NCBI GenBank assembly: GCA_903813345.2
Contig: CAIIXF020000012.1
Coordinates: 7,279,615 to 7,339,614 of the forward strand
DNA length: 60,000 bases
Reading direction: 5' to 3'
Origin: Owenia fusiformis
Lineage: Eukaryota; Annelida; Polychaeta; Sabellida; Oweniidae
Made by a program: the position numbers and the translations under genes. Positions 1-9,118 of this stretch are shown piece by piece. Numbering within the stretch: the stretch's first letter is position 1; every line of letters starts with the position of its first letter. Under the pieces are notes generated by a model, which saw only the letters and a list, made by a program, of their open reading frames with translations, searched no databases and was not told the DNA's origin.

Positions 1-105
1 AAACGTTATGAAAACTGGCACATAAGACGTATTTTAATTTTTGAAAACTTACAATATCTAATGAAAGACCCTTTGTCTTTGTCTTGGTTTCTCTCAATCA
101 CTTAC

Positions 106-269
106 CAAACGTGTGCCAATTTGGGTTAACATCCCAGGGGAAACGCTGAAACCCTGATGCATGGGGAGGGCGGTTACGTTTGCAGGATGGATGATCACCC
201 AGGCTCCTATGTCATGCGTCAGTGCACCAATATATTCAGAGTCTGCTAGATCCAACGTCAATCGTAATC
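106..269 (-). CDS. DEG/ENaC sodium channel, exon 4 (partial gene, continues left)
   Basis: Fourth recognised exon of the channel gene, coding part of the extracellular domain. Read on the minus strand it gives GLRLTLDLADSEYIGALT, then a segment with GAWVIIHPANVTALP and GFSVSPGMLTQIGTRL. In the DEG/ENaC family the stretch after GNCYTFN runs into a hydrophobic strand, a 'V.IH.P...P' segment and a 'G..+.PG..T.I..R' segment, and all three are seen here in order. The acceptor is a pyrimidine-rich TTATTTAG just before 269 and the donor is TTTG|GTAAGT at 106/105. It starts in phase 1, completing the glycine codon left by exon 3, and ends in phase 0. NVT is a possible N-glycosylation site. Following exons, with the thumb, palm and TM2, must lie left of base 1; bases 1-105 look intronic. 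Confidence 0.85.
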
Positions 270-409
270 CTAAATAAGAATTGCAACAACATACTGTATG
301 CTGATAAATATCCCACTTTAAAGACCAAAATGGCCGCCATGTAATTCCCCCTTACTTCCTGCGAAAGCTATTTGGATTTTGATATAATAGCTTTCCCACG
401 GATCATTTG

Positions 410-898
410 GACAGCTGAATGATTGTGACCTTTGAAATCGAATTAAGTCGATCCGCGGCTTACTTTTGGTCTCTAACTGTGTCTTATAAAAATACATCAG
501 TATCATCAATCCGTGTAAGTATTAAAGCGCTGAAATACTTCTTTTTCGATCAAGACTTGTAAATTGTTCATCGAGTGAATGTTTTTTAGACCTATTTCCA
601 ATATGGCGGTTTGCTAGGAGCGAGATACGCAACGAACGAAATGAATTTTGAGAATTAGTTATGTTCGGACAACCTCCGGAGATTTACGAAAATGTCCGAG
701 CAGAAAAAGCCATATTGGAATTTGGCAGTAAAAACTTTCACTCGACTAACAATTACAAGTCTTGATCGAAAAGGAAGTACTTCAGCGCCCCAATACTTAC
801 ACGGATTGATGATACTGATGTAAGACACAGTTAGAGACCAAAAGTAAGCCGCGGATCGACTTAATTCGATTTCAAAGGTCACTATTAATCAGCTGTTC
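410..898. repeat. Foldback element, two arms of about 195 bp, in DEG/ENaC intron 3
   Basis: About 411-610 and 703-897 are reverse complements of each other over nearly their whole length. An example is the segment holding TCGATCCGCGGCTTACTTTT and its complement near 841-860. A loop of about 90 bp lies between them. The arms diverge slightly by small indels and substitutions. The outer ends share an ACAGCTGA/TCAGCTGT core. There is no coding capacity, and the short ORFs inside are products of the palindrome. It looks like a non-autonomous foldback DNA transposon. Confidence 0.8.
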
Positions 899-1251
899 AC
901 TTCCCCGTTTGATAGCCATAAGTTTCAAAATCTAACATGGCTCTCGAAGTGAGTAAATTCCCCCAGCATGTCCAAAACCTAACCAGATCTATTACATCAG
1001 ATCTATTATTGTATTAGCACCAGACTGTTTTTGCATGTTTAAAAATTTCAATATGAACATGAGCGTTCTTACTGGAATAATTATGTGGAGCCCATACGCC
1101 CGCTTGCCCAGATTGCATACCTTGCACAAGACAGCGACAATATACCACTTTTTCGAAGAATAATAAAAAATAAAGGACTGAACTCAGGACTCAATCAAAG
1201 GCTAGTGTCCTACAAGTGTTTTACATTTACGGAGATTTTACGAGAACTCAC

Positions 1252-1355
1252 CATAATTTGTTCCAAAATGCGAAGTTTTGATAACATCATCTCCACTCCC
1301 TTGATTGTACGTGAAACAGTTCCCAAACTTCGGGTCTTGAAAACTCTTAAAATCA
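1252..1355 (-). CDS. DEG/ENaC sodium channel, exon 3
   Basis: A short exon of 104 bases on the minus strand, reading (S)DFKSFQDPKFGNCFTYN, then QGSGDDVIKTSHFGTNYG. The 'Y/F-GNC-F/Y-TFN' block is one of the most conserved extracellular signatures of DEG/ENaC and ASIC channels, and its cysteine belongs to the conserved disulfide set. The acceptor is TTTTTCATTTTAG before 1355 and the donor is TATG|GTGAGT at 1252/1251, close to consensus. It begins with one base that completes the AG left by exon 2 (giving Ser) and ends with one base completed by exon 4 (Gly). The agreement of both phases makes this model strong although the exon is too short to stand out as an ORF. Confidence 0.88.
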
Positions 1356-1422
1356 CTAAAATGAAAAACATTAGGACAACATTTCTCAGTTACCATCTTA
1401 GGATGTTGGGTTGAAATATTAT

Positions 1423-1543
1423 GGAGTTTAACCAGGCACTGTTTTTCACAAGCTAAACGTGAACGGAAGTTATTTAAGCGATGCATTTGTGTGGGCGATT
1501 GGTACAGGTTGGCGTTTCAATTTTATATGCAAGCTTAAACTCC
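1423..1543. repeat. MITE of about 121 bp with TTTAAGC-type termini (copy 1)
   Basis: It ends with TGCAAGCTTAAACTCC at 1543 and begins with GGAGTTTAA at 1423. The interior, GAACGGAAGTTATTTAAGCG and the following GGTTGGCGTTTC, is shared with a better preserved copy at 50046-50176. A right-end copy is also present near 5107-5141. It sits in intron 2 of the channel gene. Confidence 0.6.
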
Positions 1544-2155
1544 CTATTATATATGGGACACGGTGTACTTCTCACAATCCAGCATATGTATCAGTTAGAT
1601 AAAGAGATGGCAGCACTTTCAAATTCCAAATCAAATAGATACGGAACAAGGAGGATTGACTCCCAGAATGCAATTTCGATATTTTCCTACAATAGAAATG
1701 TCACTATTGCCTGACAACAGATTGTATAGATTGTTCTGATCTATCAAGGCATTTTAGGGCAATATGAGTCATTATATACAATGGAATAATATTTCCAAAC
1801 TGATTCTGAGTTATTTTTTTCTCAAGATCCGGACGGTGAATTTTCAAAAATATTATTTTGGTTTCCCATTGAATGCTCATAACTTTTTGAGAAGAGAATC
1901 TGAATTGTGCATTTTTTTATTTGAAAAAAGCATTTTCTCATTGAAATTAAAATATCTTATTAGAAATAACCCACGTTGCTGTATAGAAACAATTTTTTCA
2001 GATATAATGGTAAAAAATATAAATAAAAAAATGACATTTATCGTGACACTTAGCGTAACCATATAGTATACTATGCATATTTTACAGCACTTTACTACTT
2101 AGCCATACGGACTGAAAACCCTAGAGAAATGTATTATATTGCATGCGACAGCCAT

Positions 2156-2695
2156 CACTGCTACCCACCTAATTACACAGACGTATCGTCGGTGTATCAT
2201 GGCGGAACTTCCTCCGGGACTAGGTTTCGGTAAGATTTTTTTATTTCCCGATTTACACCTACTTATAAGCCACGTTGTGGATAATAATTTGGCTCAAAGT
2301 TAAGGAAGATAGTCTAGTTTGAGAATGTGTCGATGGTTTTAGGTTTTATATGTTAACGAAGACACAATTCACGTATTTAGTCCCTCGCTTTTCTTACACT
2401 GACGATCGGCATTAATATTGCCAATATTACACTGACATTGGTCGTTCGTCAGTGTAAGAAAAGCGAGGGACTAAATACGTGAATTGTGTCTTTGTTAACA
2501 TATAAAACCTAAAACCATCGACACATTCTCAAACTAGACTATCTTCCTTAACTTCGAGCCAAATCATTATCCACAACGTGACTTATAAGTAGGTGTAAAT
2601 CGGGAAATAAAAAAATCTTACCGAAACCTAGTCCCGGAGGAAGTTCCGCCATGATACACCGACGATACGTCTGTGTAATTAGGTGGGTAGCAGTG
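2156..2695. mobile_element. 540-bp foldback DNA element with 6-bp target-site duplication
   Basis: The whole element is a near-perfect palindrome. The left arm starts CACTGCTACCCACCTAATTA and the right arm ends with its exact complement. The arms are about 250 bp each around a short centre near 2425-2440. AGCCAT flanks both ends (2150-2155 and 2696-2701), consistent with a target-site duplication. Each arm contains an ATGGCGGAACTTCC stretch that reads as a short open frame ending in a GTAAG donor-like site. There is no transposase, so it is non-autonomous. The superfamily is not assigned. It lies in intron 2 of the channel gene. Confidence 0.85.
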
Positions 2696-3096
2696 AGCCA
2701 TTGTGAGAGACACATATAATTTACAAAAGTCTCCGTGTGATGTTTAGGTACATGAGACTTATTCCATGCATTGTCTTCATCTTCTAGTTTTGCACAGAGT
2801 ATAAAGTAATGTGCCTTTATTATTAGTTGAGGGTTAATGATTTTAATAAATATAAAATTATCTTTAGAAAATTCAGCGACCTTCTTTTCAAAAGTACAAA
2901 AAGGTAGGCCGCTGAAATTTCTCCTTTTTAAATTGTATTATATTGTCTCTTTATTTACAGCTCTTAATTGGGAGTCATGGTATTTTGAGGTACAAGTACA
3001 GCACTACAATTAGGAAGCCATTGAAAATTCTGAACATGTGGAATGTGGATGGAGTAACCAAACTAAAAATCTGAACTACCATAACGGAAGTTATAC

Positions 3097-3241
3097 CTTA
3101 TATCACACAACAATTTATCAAAACTGCATTGCCTGATAAATTCCTCCACTGTATACCCATACTCTCGTATTTCCTCTTGTGTTGGATTAATAATTTCCAG
3201 TACATCACCGGGGTCTGATGTCTGAGAGGATTCGAATAAAC
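3097..3241 (-). CDS. DEG/ENaC sodium channel, exon 2
   Basis: Minus-strand exon of 145 bases that reads (S)LFESSQTSDPGDVLEIINP, then TQEEIREYGYTVEEFIRQ and CSFDKLLCDI(S). The 'EEFIRQCSFDKLLCD' block matches the family segment in which a hydrophobic helix ends in a conserved C-x-F motif just before the GNCFTFN block. The acceptor is GTGTCTTTTTAG before 3241. It gives phase 1, which exon 1 requires. A second AG upstream (near 3299) would be out of phase, which decides the start. The donor is ATAAG|GTATAA at 3097/3096, leaving two bases that join exon 3. Confidence 0.85.
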
Positions 3242-3331
3242 CTAAAAAGACACTAACATTGAATGGCATGTTATCGTTTGAACTCGTTTGAATTTCGACG
3301 CTGAAATAGAACAGTGTATCGTGTCCTTTTC

Positions 3332-3477
3332 TAATGCCTTGGCCACATTTGCTCAGATTTTCACCACAGCGCCCGGCCGATTGAGTATTATATTCAAAAC
3401 TGAATACGATTTTGAACAAAATACTCAATCGGCCGGGCGCCGGCCGATGAATCGGGGCAAATGTGACCCAGGCATTA
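3332..3477. repeat. Foldback MITE 'GCCGTGGTCACATTTGCTC' family, copy A
   Basis: The termini are TAATGCC and GGCATTA, with arms carrying CCACATTTGCTC..GCCCGGCCGATTGAGTAT and their complement. The unit folds over its full length. Related copies are at 3537-3669, 41182-41327 and 59564-59708. This copy and the next are a tandem pair with a shared spacer (AATTCACGTTTCTGCGTGGG) after each, so the pair arose by local duplication. It lies in DEG/ENaC intron 1. Confidence 0.8.
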
Positions 3478-3536
3478 TTTAATTCACGTTTCTGCGTGGG
3501 ATTTTGCCCCATGATGCCTATAAGACATGATGGGGC

Positions 3537-3669
3537 TAATGCCTTGGTCACATTTGCTCCGATTTTCACTACGGCGCCCGGCCGATTGAGTATTTTGTTC
3601 AAAATTGAATAAACACTCAATCGGCCGGCCGCCGGCCGATGAATCGGTGCAAATGTGACTCAGGCATTA
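3537..3669. repeat. Foldback MITE of the same family, copy B
   Basis: It is the second unit of the tandem pair, with the same termini and GC-rich core GGCGCCCGGCCGATTGAGTA, and is slightly shorter than copy A. The spacer after it repeats the one after copy A with a few changes. Only about 300 bases separate it from exon 2 of the channel gene, so the 672-base intron 1 is largely hairpin. Confidence 0.8.
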
Positions 3670-3913
3670 TTTAATTCACGTTTCTGCGTGGGATTTTGCA
3701 ACATGATGCCCATAGGACATGATGGGGCTAAGTCATATTTTGATAAAAGTACTCTTTCTTGTTACAGACTTTGATAGAAACATAACAGTTAATGGTGAAA
3801 CGAATATTTCGTTCTAATGAGAGGATACCCGTACATTTTTGCACGAGTAGAATAATTTACCCGGATTAATTGATAGAACATTACATCTGTTAAGAAAATG
3901 CATTATCATTTAC

Positions 3914-4529
3914 TTGTCAAATTTAGAGGTTCATCATGATGCTCAGCTCCGCGCCGTCTCCGAGGTCCCCTTGTTGTGGAGTCAGTTGTAGATGTCGTAT
4001 TATTTGCGGAGACTGTTGTCGACGTACCGTTTTTTGCAGATGTGAAACCATCTGCAGCTGATGTTGTCAGTGAATCCGTCCAATCGGGAGATGGTGTGCT
4101 GACTGGCGTTTGTGTTGATGGTTTTACCTTTTTACTATTAAACTGAGATTGAAGATCTACAAATTCCTGAAAACGTGTGTCTTTCAATTTAGATAATTTC
4201 ATTGCATTGTGGTTACAGATCGTCACGGCAGGGAACTCCAGGTAATTCGGATTTATGATCCCCACGCTGACATCATTAGGATAATCCAAATACCTCACGA
4301 ATAATGTAACTGATTGAGCTATGAACCCGATAACACTGCCGATGAAAATCAACCCCCAAATACATTTCCTTACGTTGCTCCTGCTCCCAAATACCTTGGA
4401 CACTCCATGTAAGGTGGTGCTCTCCGCGAAGCTTTTTGAGATGTTTGTAATGTTACTATCGGTTTGGTCGGCTGAATCACCATCTTCATTGGCCTTGCCC
4501 AACTCTTGAGTTGAGACGTCTTTCTTCAT
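3914..4529 (-). CDS. DEG/ENaC sodium channel, exon 1 (N-terminus, TM1, start of ectodomain)
   Basis: First coding exon of an amiloride-sensitive-type sodium channel subunit of the plasma membrane. The product starts MKKDVSTQEL and has a cytosolic N-tail with SFAESTTLHGVSKVF. The HG pair (residues 41-42) is the family gating motif. TM1 is at about 57-78 (CIWGLIFIGSVIGFIAQSV). After it come YLDYP and FPAVTICNHNAMKLSKL (99-115), the typical start of the ectodomain. Residues 131-200 are a Ser/Thr/Asn-rich insert with possible N-glycosylation sites (NGT, NTT, NLT) and a polybasic RGPRRRRG at 187-194. The ATG at 4529-4527 is the first in frame, with A at -3. The exon ends ACA A|GTAAAT (phase 1). 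Identity at family level is firm; the subfamily is not. Confidence 0.9.
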
Positions 4530-4915
4530 TATTTGATGCTGAATCTTTTCAATATTTTAACATAACTAAAATTATTTGAATTCGGTCGCAGCACAAAGAT
4601 ACCGCTTGGTTATCAAGTGATGCGATTAGCAAAATTTTATTTCCCAAGTTTTTATGAGATTATAACTACTTAAAGTCCCATATATTCAGTTTTCCACATC
4701 ATTTATACCACTAGCGTCGCCGTTGACAACCTTCGTTCAATAGATCATGAGCTCATTTAACTTGTTTATGATTAACTTGTTCATGATTTGTCCATGTTTT
4801 CTCCATTCTAGCTTTTCGTGCAGTGTGTTCGATCCAAAGTACACTACATCGTGATTAATAGGCACATGTTTTTATTCCGAGACCATATGACAATACAATA
4901 GGATAACTCCATGTA

Positions 4916-5198
4916 CACTCCCCTCCATAAGTTTGGCAACCAGGAGTTTTCATTGTATAACATATCAAAGCGGCCTGTCAATTATGAATCACAATTTTGT
5001 AATTACATTAGTTCAAAAAGTACGACTTTAATCGATTTTTTTAAATCGAAAAACAAACAGTCTCTAATAACTAAGAATAATAACTTTAAGAACTTTAATA
5101 CGTATAGGTTGGCGTTTAGATTTTATATGCAAGCTTAAACTACCTAATATTTCAACCCAAAAGGGGACTTCCTGTTGCCAAACTTATGGAAGGTAGTG
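4916..5198. repeat. Mariner-like MITE with about 31-bp TIRs and TA target duplication
   Basis: The left end CACTCCCCTCCATAAGTTTG and right end (complement CACTACCTTCCATAAGTTTG) are matched inverted repeats that continue through GGCAAC..AGGA. TA directly flanks both ends (4914-4915 and 5199-5200), as expected for Tc1/mariner-type integration. The 283-bp interior has no transposase. It includes GGTTGGCGTTTAGATTTTAT and AAGCTTAAACT, shared with the small MITE at 1423-1543 and 50046-50176. Confidence 0.75.
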
Positions 5199-5734
5199 TA
5201 CATAAATGTGAACGTAATGTGAACATAAATGTGAACTTGCGTGTGAAGCTCCTATGTGTATTTGTACCATCATTGTGCATATAGAACTTCCGATCGAATT
5301 TTCCTATCGGTTGTTCAGATTCACCAGATTTGATCAATATCACAATCTATTGTGCCTTGTTAAGTTTCCAAATCGAACCTTAATCATAAATGGCTGGGTA
5401 AGGGATCGGGAAAAAACTTCGACTCCATCTGTCAAAGAAAACAGATACTAATTCTGCAGGGTGAGGTTAAGGCTAATTTTTGCCTTGTGACTAATAGGTG
5501 AGTCGCTTTATAGCTGAATAGATGTCACCGCTTGTTTTTATTCATTTTGGTTGGGCCAGACTACCATAGACTTCAATGTTAAAAATCCACCAACTCTTAA
5601 GTATTTTGGATGAATTTACCTATATTTTCATGATGTCCTTGTGCTCTCTTCATGCAGCTTAAATTGCGTCAAATGGGATGAATATGAACTCAGTGTTCCA
5701 CTTGATATAAAAAAGTCTTTGTCACTATCTTTGA

Positions 5735-5830
5735 TGTTGATGACCCCAGGCAGAGCATCAGCCTTTGAACTGGAATGTCCTGGGTTCGATTCCCGCACAA
5801 GGCGTTGATTTTAGCACCCTCTCTTTCTTG
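5735..5830 (+). repeat. tRNA-like SINE head (B box present)
   Basis: GGTTCGATTCC at 5783-5793 is an exact RNA polymerase III B box (T-arm). It is preceded by GGCAGAGCATCAGCC and TTTGAACTGGAATGTCCTG, which resemble a D-arm and anticodon region. No complete cloverleaf with matched acceptor stem could be made, so it is more likely a tRNA-derived SINE fragment than a functional tRNA. Confidence 0.45.
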
Positions 5831-7218
5831 TCTGTTTTTGTCAATTAGCCATTCTCGGAGGCACCCTCGGATCATCACATTTACAGCAATGCGATAACGC
5901 ATTACCGAGGGCAATGGAATGAATGTTTTTGAGAAAGCCCCTAGGCTGTTTATTTGCACAGTAGCCTATTTATTTCAGCGATGGCGTCAATAACGCAATA
6001 TATAATTGAATATCAATTGTTTCTCCATGATTCTTATATCGTCACTGTGATCATTAGTGTTAACAAATTAATAATTCGATAAATTCTGTCTGGTGAATAT
6101 ATTCTCAAATGTAACCCGGTCACAGATAATAATAGTCTATAAATAAAGGCCATCACCCGGTCGTCGTGGTACATTTTCCTTGAATTTTATATATATTACA
6201 TTCTCAAAACATTTTCATTTTGTGGGATGAATGTACGTGGCCGGCAAAAATATTAGAACATTTTTTGCAACTATGGCCGATCTGTTAATGTCAGCTGAGA
6301 CAATCATAAAATTCTATGTAAGTCTTAGATAAATATATAATATTTTGATAAGCAATTTGTTTGTAACTCCATGTAAAGTATGATCAAGGGGTTGAATAAC
6401 CGGGTAATTTATCACTTTGATTCGCGTTGTTTCGTTCAGTGATGACACCCTCTTGGGGGGGGGGGATTAATGGCTCTATTGTTTTCTTCTTTAAGTCAGC
6501 AAGGTCTAATAACATCTCACAAGAATCGGATGTAAGAATGAAAAACTTTGTGTTTCTTGAGACCGTTTCCAACAAGTCCCATGTGCGCTCATTGGAGCAG
6601 TGTGCTCATTAGAGAGAATACGGTAACTTAAAAACATAAGAAGTATGTACCTTTATAAGTAAATTGACAGCTGCTTCATTAAGGTGAGGTACGAGATTAT
6701 GGAAGACATTTGTGACCATGACACATTATTATATATTCCTGTGGCGTAGTCAGGATTTATCAAGGAGTGTTTTGATATTTTTCAGGGTGAAAGTTTAATG
6801 TTTAAACAACGTCGTACAACACCGTTTTTAACAACAATGAACAATACCGTTTAAACAATAGTACTTAAGTACAATCGTACAATGTCGTTTCCAAGTTTTA
6901 AAATGAAAAGTATATATATCATCATTTCATTTTTTGTAAATACAGGCTGATGCAATATTTCAATAAAATACACAACATAACAAATGTCAATGTACTATAT
7001 CTATATTTTGATGTGAATTGTCAATGTTTGTCTATTCAGGCCTAATGATATTTTCCGTATTATTTATATTGGAATACAGTACAGGTCACGCCGAGGATCT
7101 CATTTTAGTGCATCGCGGTGCACTGTCTCGGTGCATCTATCGATGCGTCGATCGGTGAGTCGGCAAAAACGATCGATTCATCGATCGGTGCAACGATGAA
7201 TTCTGTCGGTGCATCGAA

Positions 7219-8027
7219 GGGTTTGTATAAAAAAACGGGTGACCGGGTAACCGGGTAGCCGGGTGACTGGGTACCTAACATTCCTACCAGGGTTATGAAT
7301 TTGATTTTTTGATTTTATCAATTTTATCCCTCAAAATGACAAACTGACCTCTAACTCAACGTACCACCAGTCATAAAACCAATAAAGCAAACAACCAACC
7401 AAGCAACTAATATTCCAATTAACCAACCAGCAAAACAAACAAAGGTCAATATTCTGTCAATCACTTGATGGCAATTAATCAAGCAACTAACGTTGTATTG
7501 TACATCGCATGTTAATTGACAGTTTAAAACGGCAAATAACGTTTCAATTTACGTGTCCGTAATATATATTAAACAAAATTTCTAGAATAGTAGAAATCGC
7601 CATAGAAAACAATCATCGATATCCTGTCAATCACTCAGACAACAAATCAAGCAAATTATGTCGTTGTACATGTATATACGTAAACTGTGTAAAATGTAAA
7701 CTACTTAGGACTTGCGAATTCAGTTTGTAACGTGTTCATGTTAATTCAGTGGATATCTTGAGTAACCAGGTAACAATTTAGTTTTTTCTGATATTGATAA
7801 AGTAGTAGATTATTTTAAAAGTGCTCTATATCTTACAAGTTCTTGGTAAAAAAATATCGAATAGTAGTCTACATGAGGGAGGCTATGTCCATTTAGTGCT
7901 CGACATATCAATTGGCTACTATATTAGGGAAAAATGTGCAACTTGAAACTTGAACTTGAAATTTGGTAACCCTGCTAGGAATGTTAGGTACCCGGTAACC
8001 CAGTCACCCGTTTTTTTACACAAACCC
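7219..8027. mobile_element. Non-autonomous TIR element, 809 bp, with 9-bp target-site duplication
   Basis: The ends are inverted repeats of about 70 bp. The left end begins GGGTTTGTATAAAAAAACGG and the right end is the complement of GGGTTTGTGTAAAAAAACGG. Both run on through GGGTGAC and GGTACCTAACATTCCTA. The element is flanked by TGCATCGAA (7210-7218) and TGCATCCAA (8028-8036), a 9-bp direct repeat with one mismatch. A 9-bp duplication with long TIRs is typical of Mutator-like elements, but that superfamily is an inference. The interior is AT-rich and non-coding. Confidence 0.75.
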
Positions 8028-8221
8028 TGCATCCAATGTTGGCGCCAGTGCTACTTGTTGCATCGACGCATGTTTCACTGATCATATAACACGATCATAT
8101 AAACACTGATCATATAAACGTATCAAAGTATACTTACTTGGGTATGGAATTCCATGCCAGCGGATCGATGAAACAAGCTGCAACTTTATCAAAGAAAAGG
8201 CAAAAAAGGCGAAATTCAAAT

Positions 8222-9105
8222 TGATAAGTATGCTTACACATGGTGTAACCTAACCTTGTGTCTGAAATTATTTGATATATTAGTAAAACCAATTTTATTA
8301 TATGGATGTGAAATTTGGGGTGCTGGTCTAATAACTAATAAAGATCTTCTGAAAAATAAAGAATTTGGCCTTGAAATGAAATATGACAAGACACTTCCAA
8401 CGATATTATTACATCTATCTTTTTTGAAGTTTTTATTAGGGGTGCATAGAAAAACGAGTAATTTAGCTACAATGGGTGAATTAGGTAGATTCCCTCTGTT
8501 TATCAATATATTTTACCAACAAGTTAAATACTTAGATCATATAGAAAATGAAGGAACGAGTTCATTACTAATTAATGCATATGCAGATAGTATTGAACTA
8601 TCAAAAGTTCATAATCAACCATCATGGTACTATGACATTGATAGAATAATGGCATATGTTCAACCACAAGATAAAATTTCCATGAATAGCAAACCGCTTG
8701 ATATTAAGAAAATCCTTGAAAAGAGATATATAAAATATTGGGAGAAAACTGTCAATGATAATAAAGGGAAATTTGAATTTAATAAAAAACGCTGAACATA
8801 GGAAATCTATTAAGCGATTAAGAATAAGTGCGCACCATTTAGAAATAGAGCGAGGAAGATATACAAGACCAATAATTCCGAGAGATCAAAGAAAATGCAA
8901 ATTATGTAAAATCAACACTGGTACGGAAACTCATTTTATTTTTGAATGCCAAAAATTGGAAAAATGAGATATGAATACTTTGATACGCTCAACTGAATTT
9001 GCCCAAATCTAACTGTATTGACTCCCAAAGAAAAGGCTTATTATATGTTTAATGCTGAGGGTAACATGTGTATCACCTTTGCAAAATACCTTTATGAATA
9101 TTGAA
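8222..9105 (+). pseudogene. LINE (non-LTR retrotransposon) reverse transcriptase, 3'-end fragment with frameshift
   Basis: The plus-strand frame 8256-8795 gives LCLKLFDILVKPILLYGCEI, then WGAG and, further on, FLKFLLGVHRKTSNLATMGE with LGRFPL. These are hallmarks of the C-terminal end of a LINE ORF2 (after the RT palm: 'VKP.LLYGCE.W' and 'K..LGV...T.N.A..GELGR.P'). Near 8780 the frame shifts to 8755-8967, which continues SIKRLRISAHHLEIERGRY with a CKLC...H...C knuckle (CxxC-H-C), also typical of ORF2 ends. Further degraded coding runs to about 9105, with more stops. The endonuclease and most of the RT are missing, as in 5'-truncated inserts. It is not functional. Confidence 0.8.
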
Positions 9106-9118
9106 AAGAGATCAACTA

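Noticed and set aside
5735-5830. A functional tRNA gene
   Set aside because: The B box is perfect, but no matched acceptor stem or complete cloverleaf could be drawn.
6451-6466. Runs of eight or more G or C (here, 12145, 19813, 19915, 40533, 56868, 58240) as G-quadruplex or regulatory sites
   Set aside because: They are single homopolymers, mostly inside repeats, and could reflect slippage. Nothing links them to a gene feature.
8256-8967. An intact host gene with reverse-transcriptase-like domain
   Set aside because: The frame is broken near 8780 and again later, and the catalytic region is missing. It is a 5'-truncated LINE.
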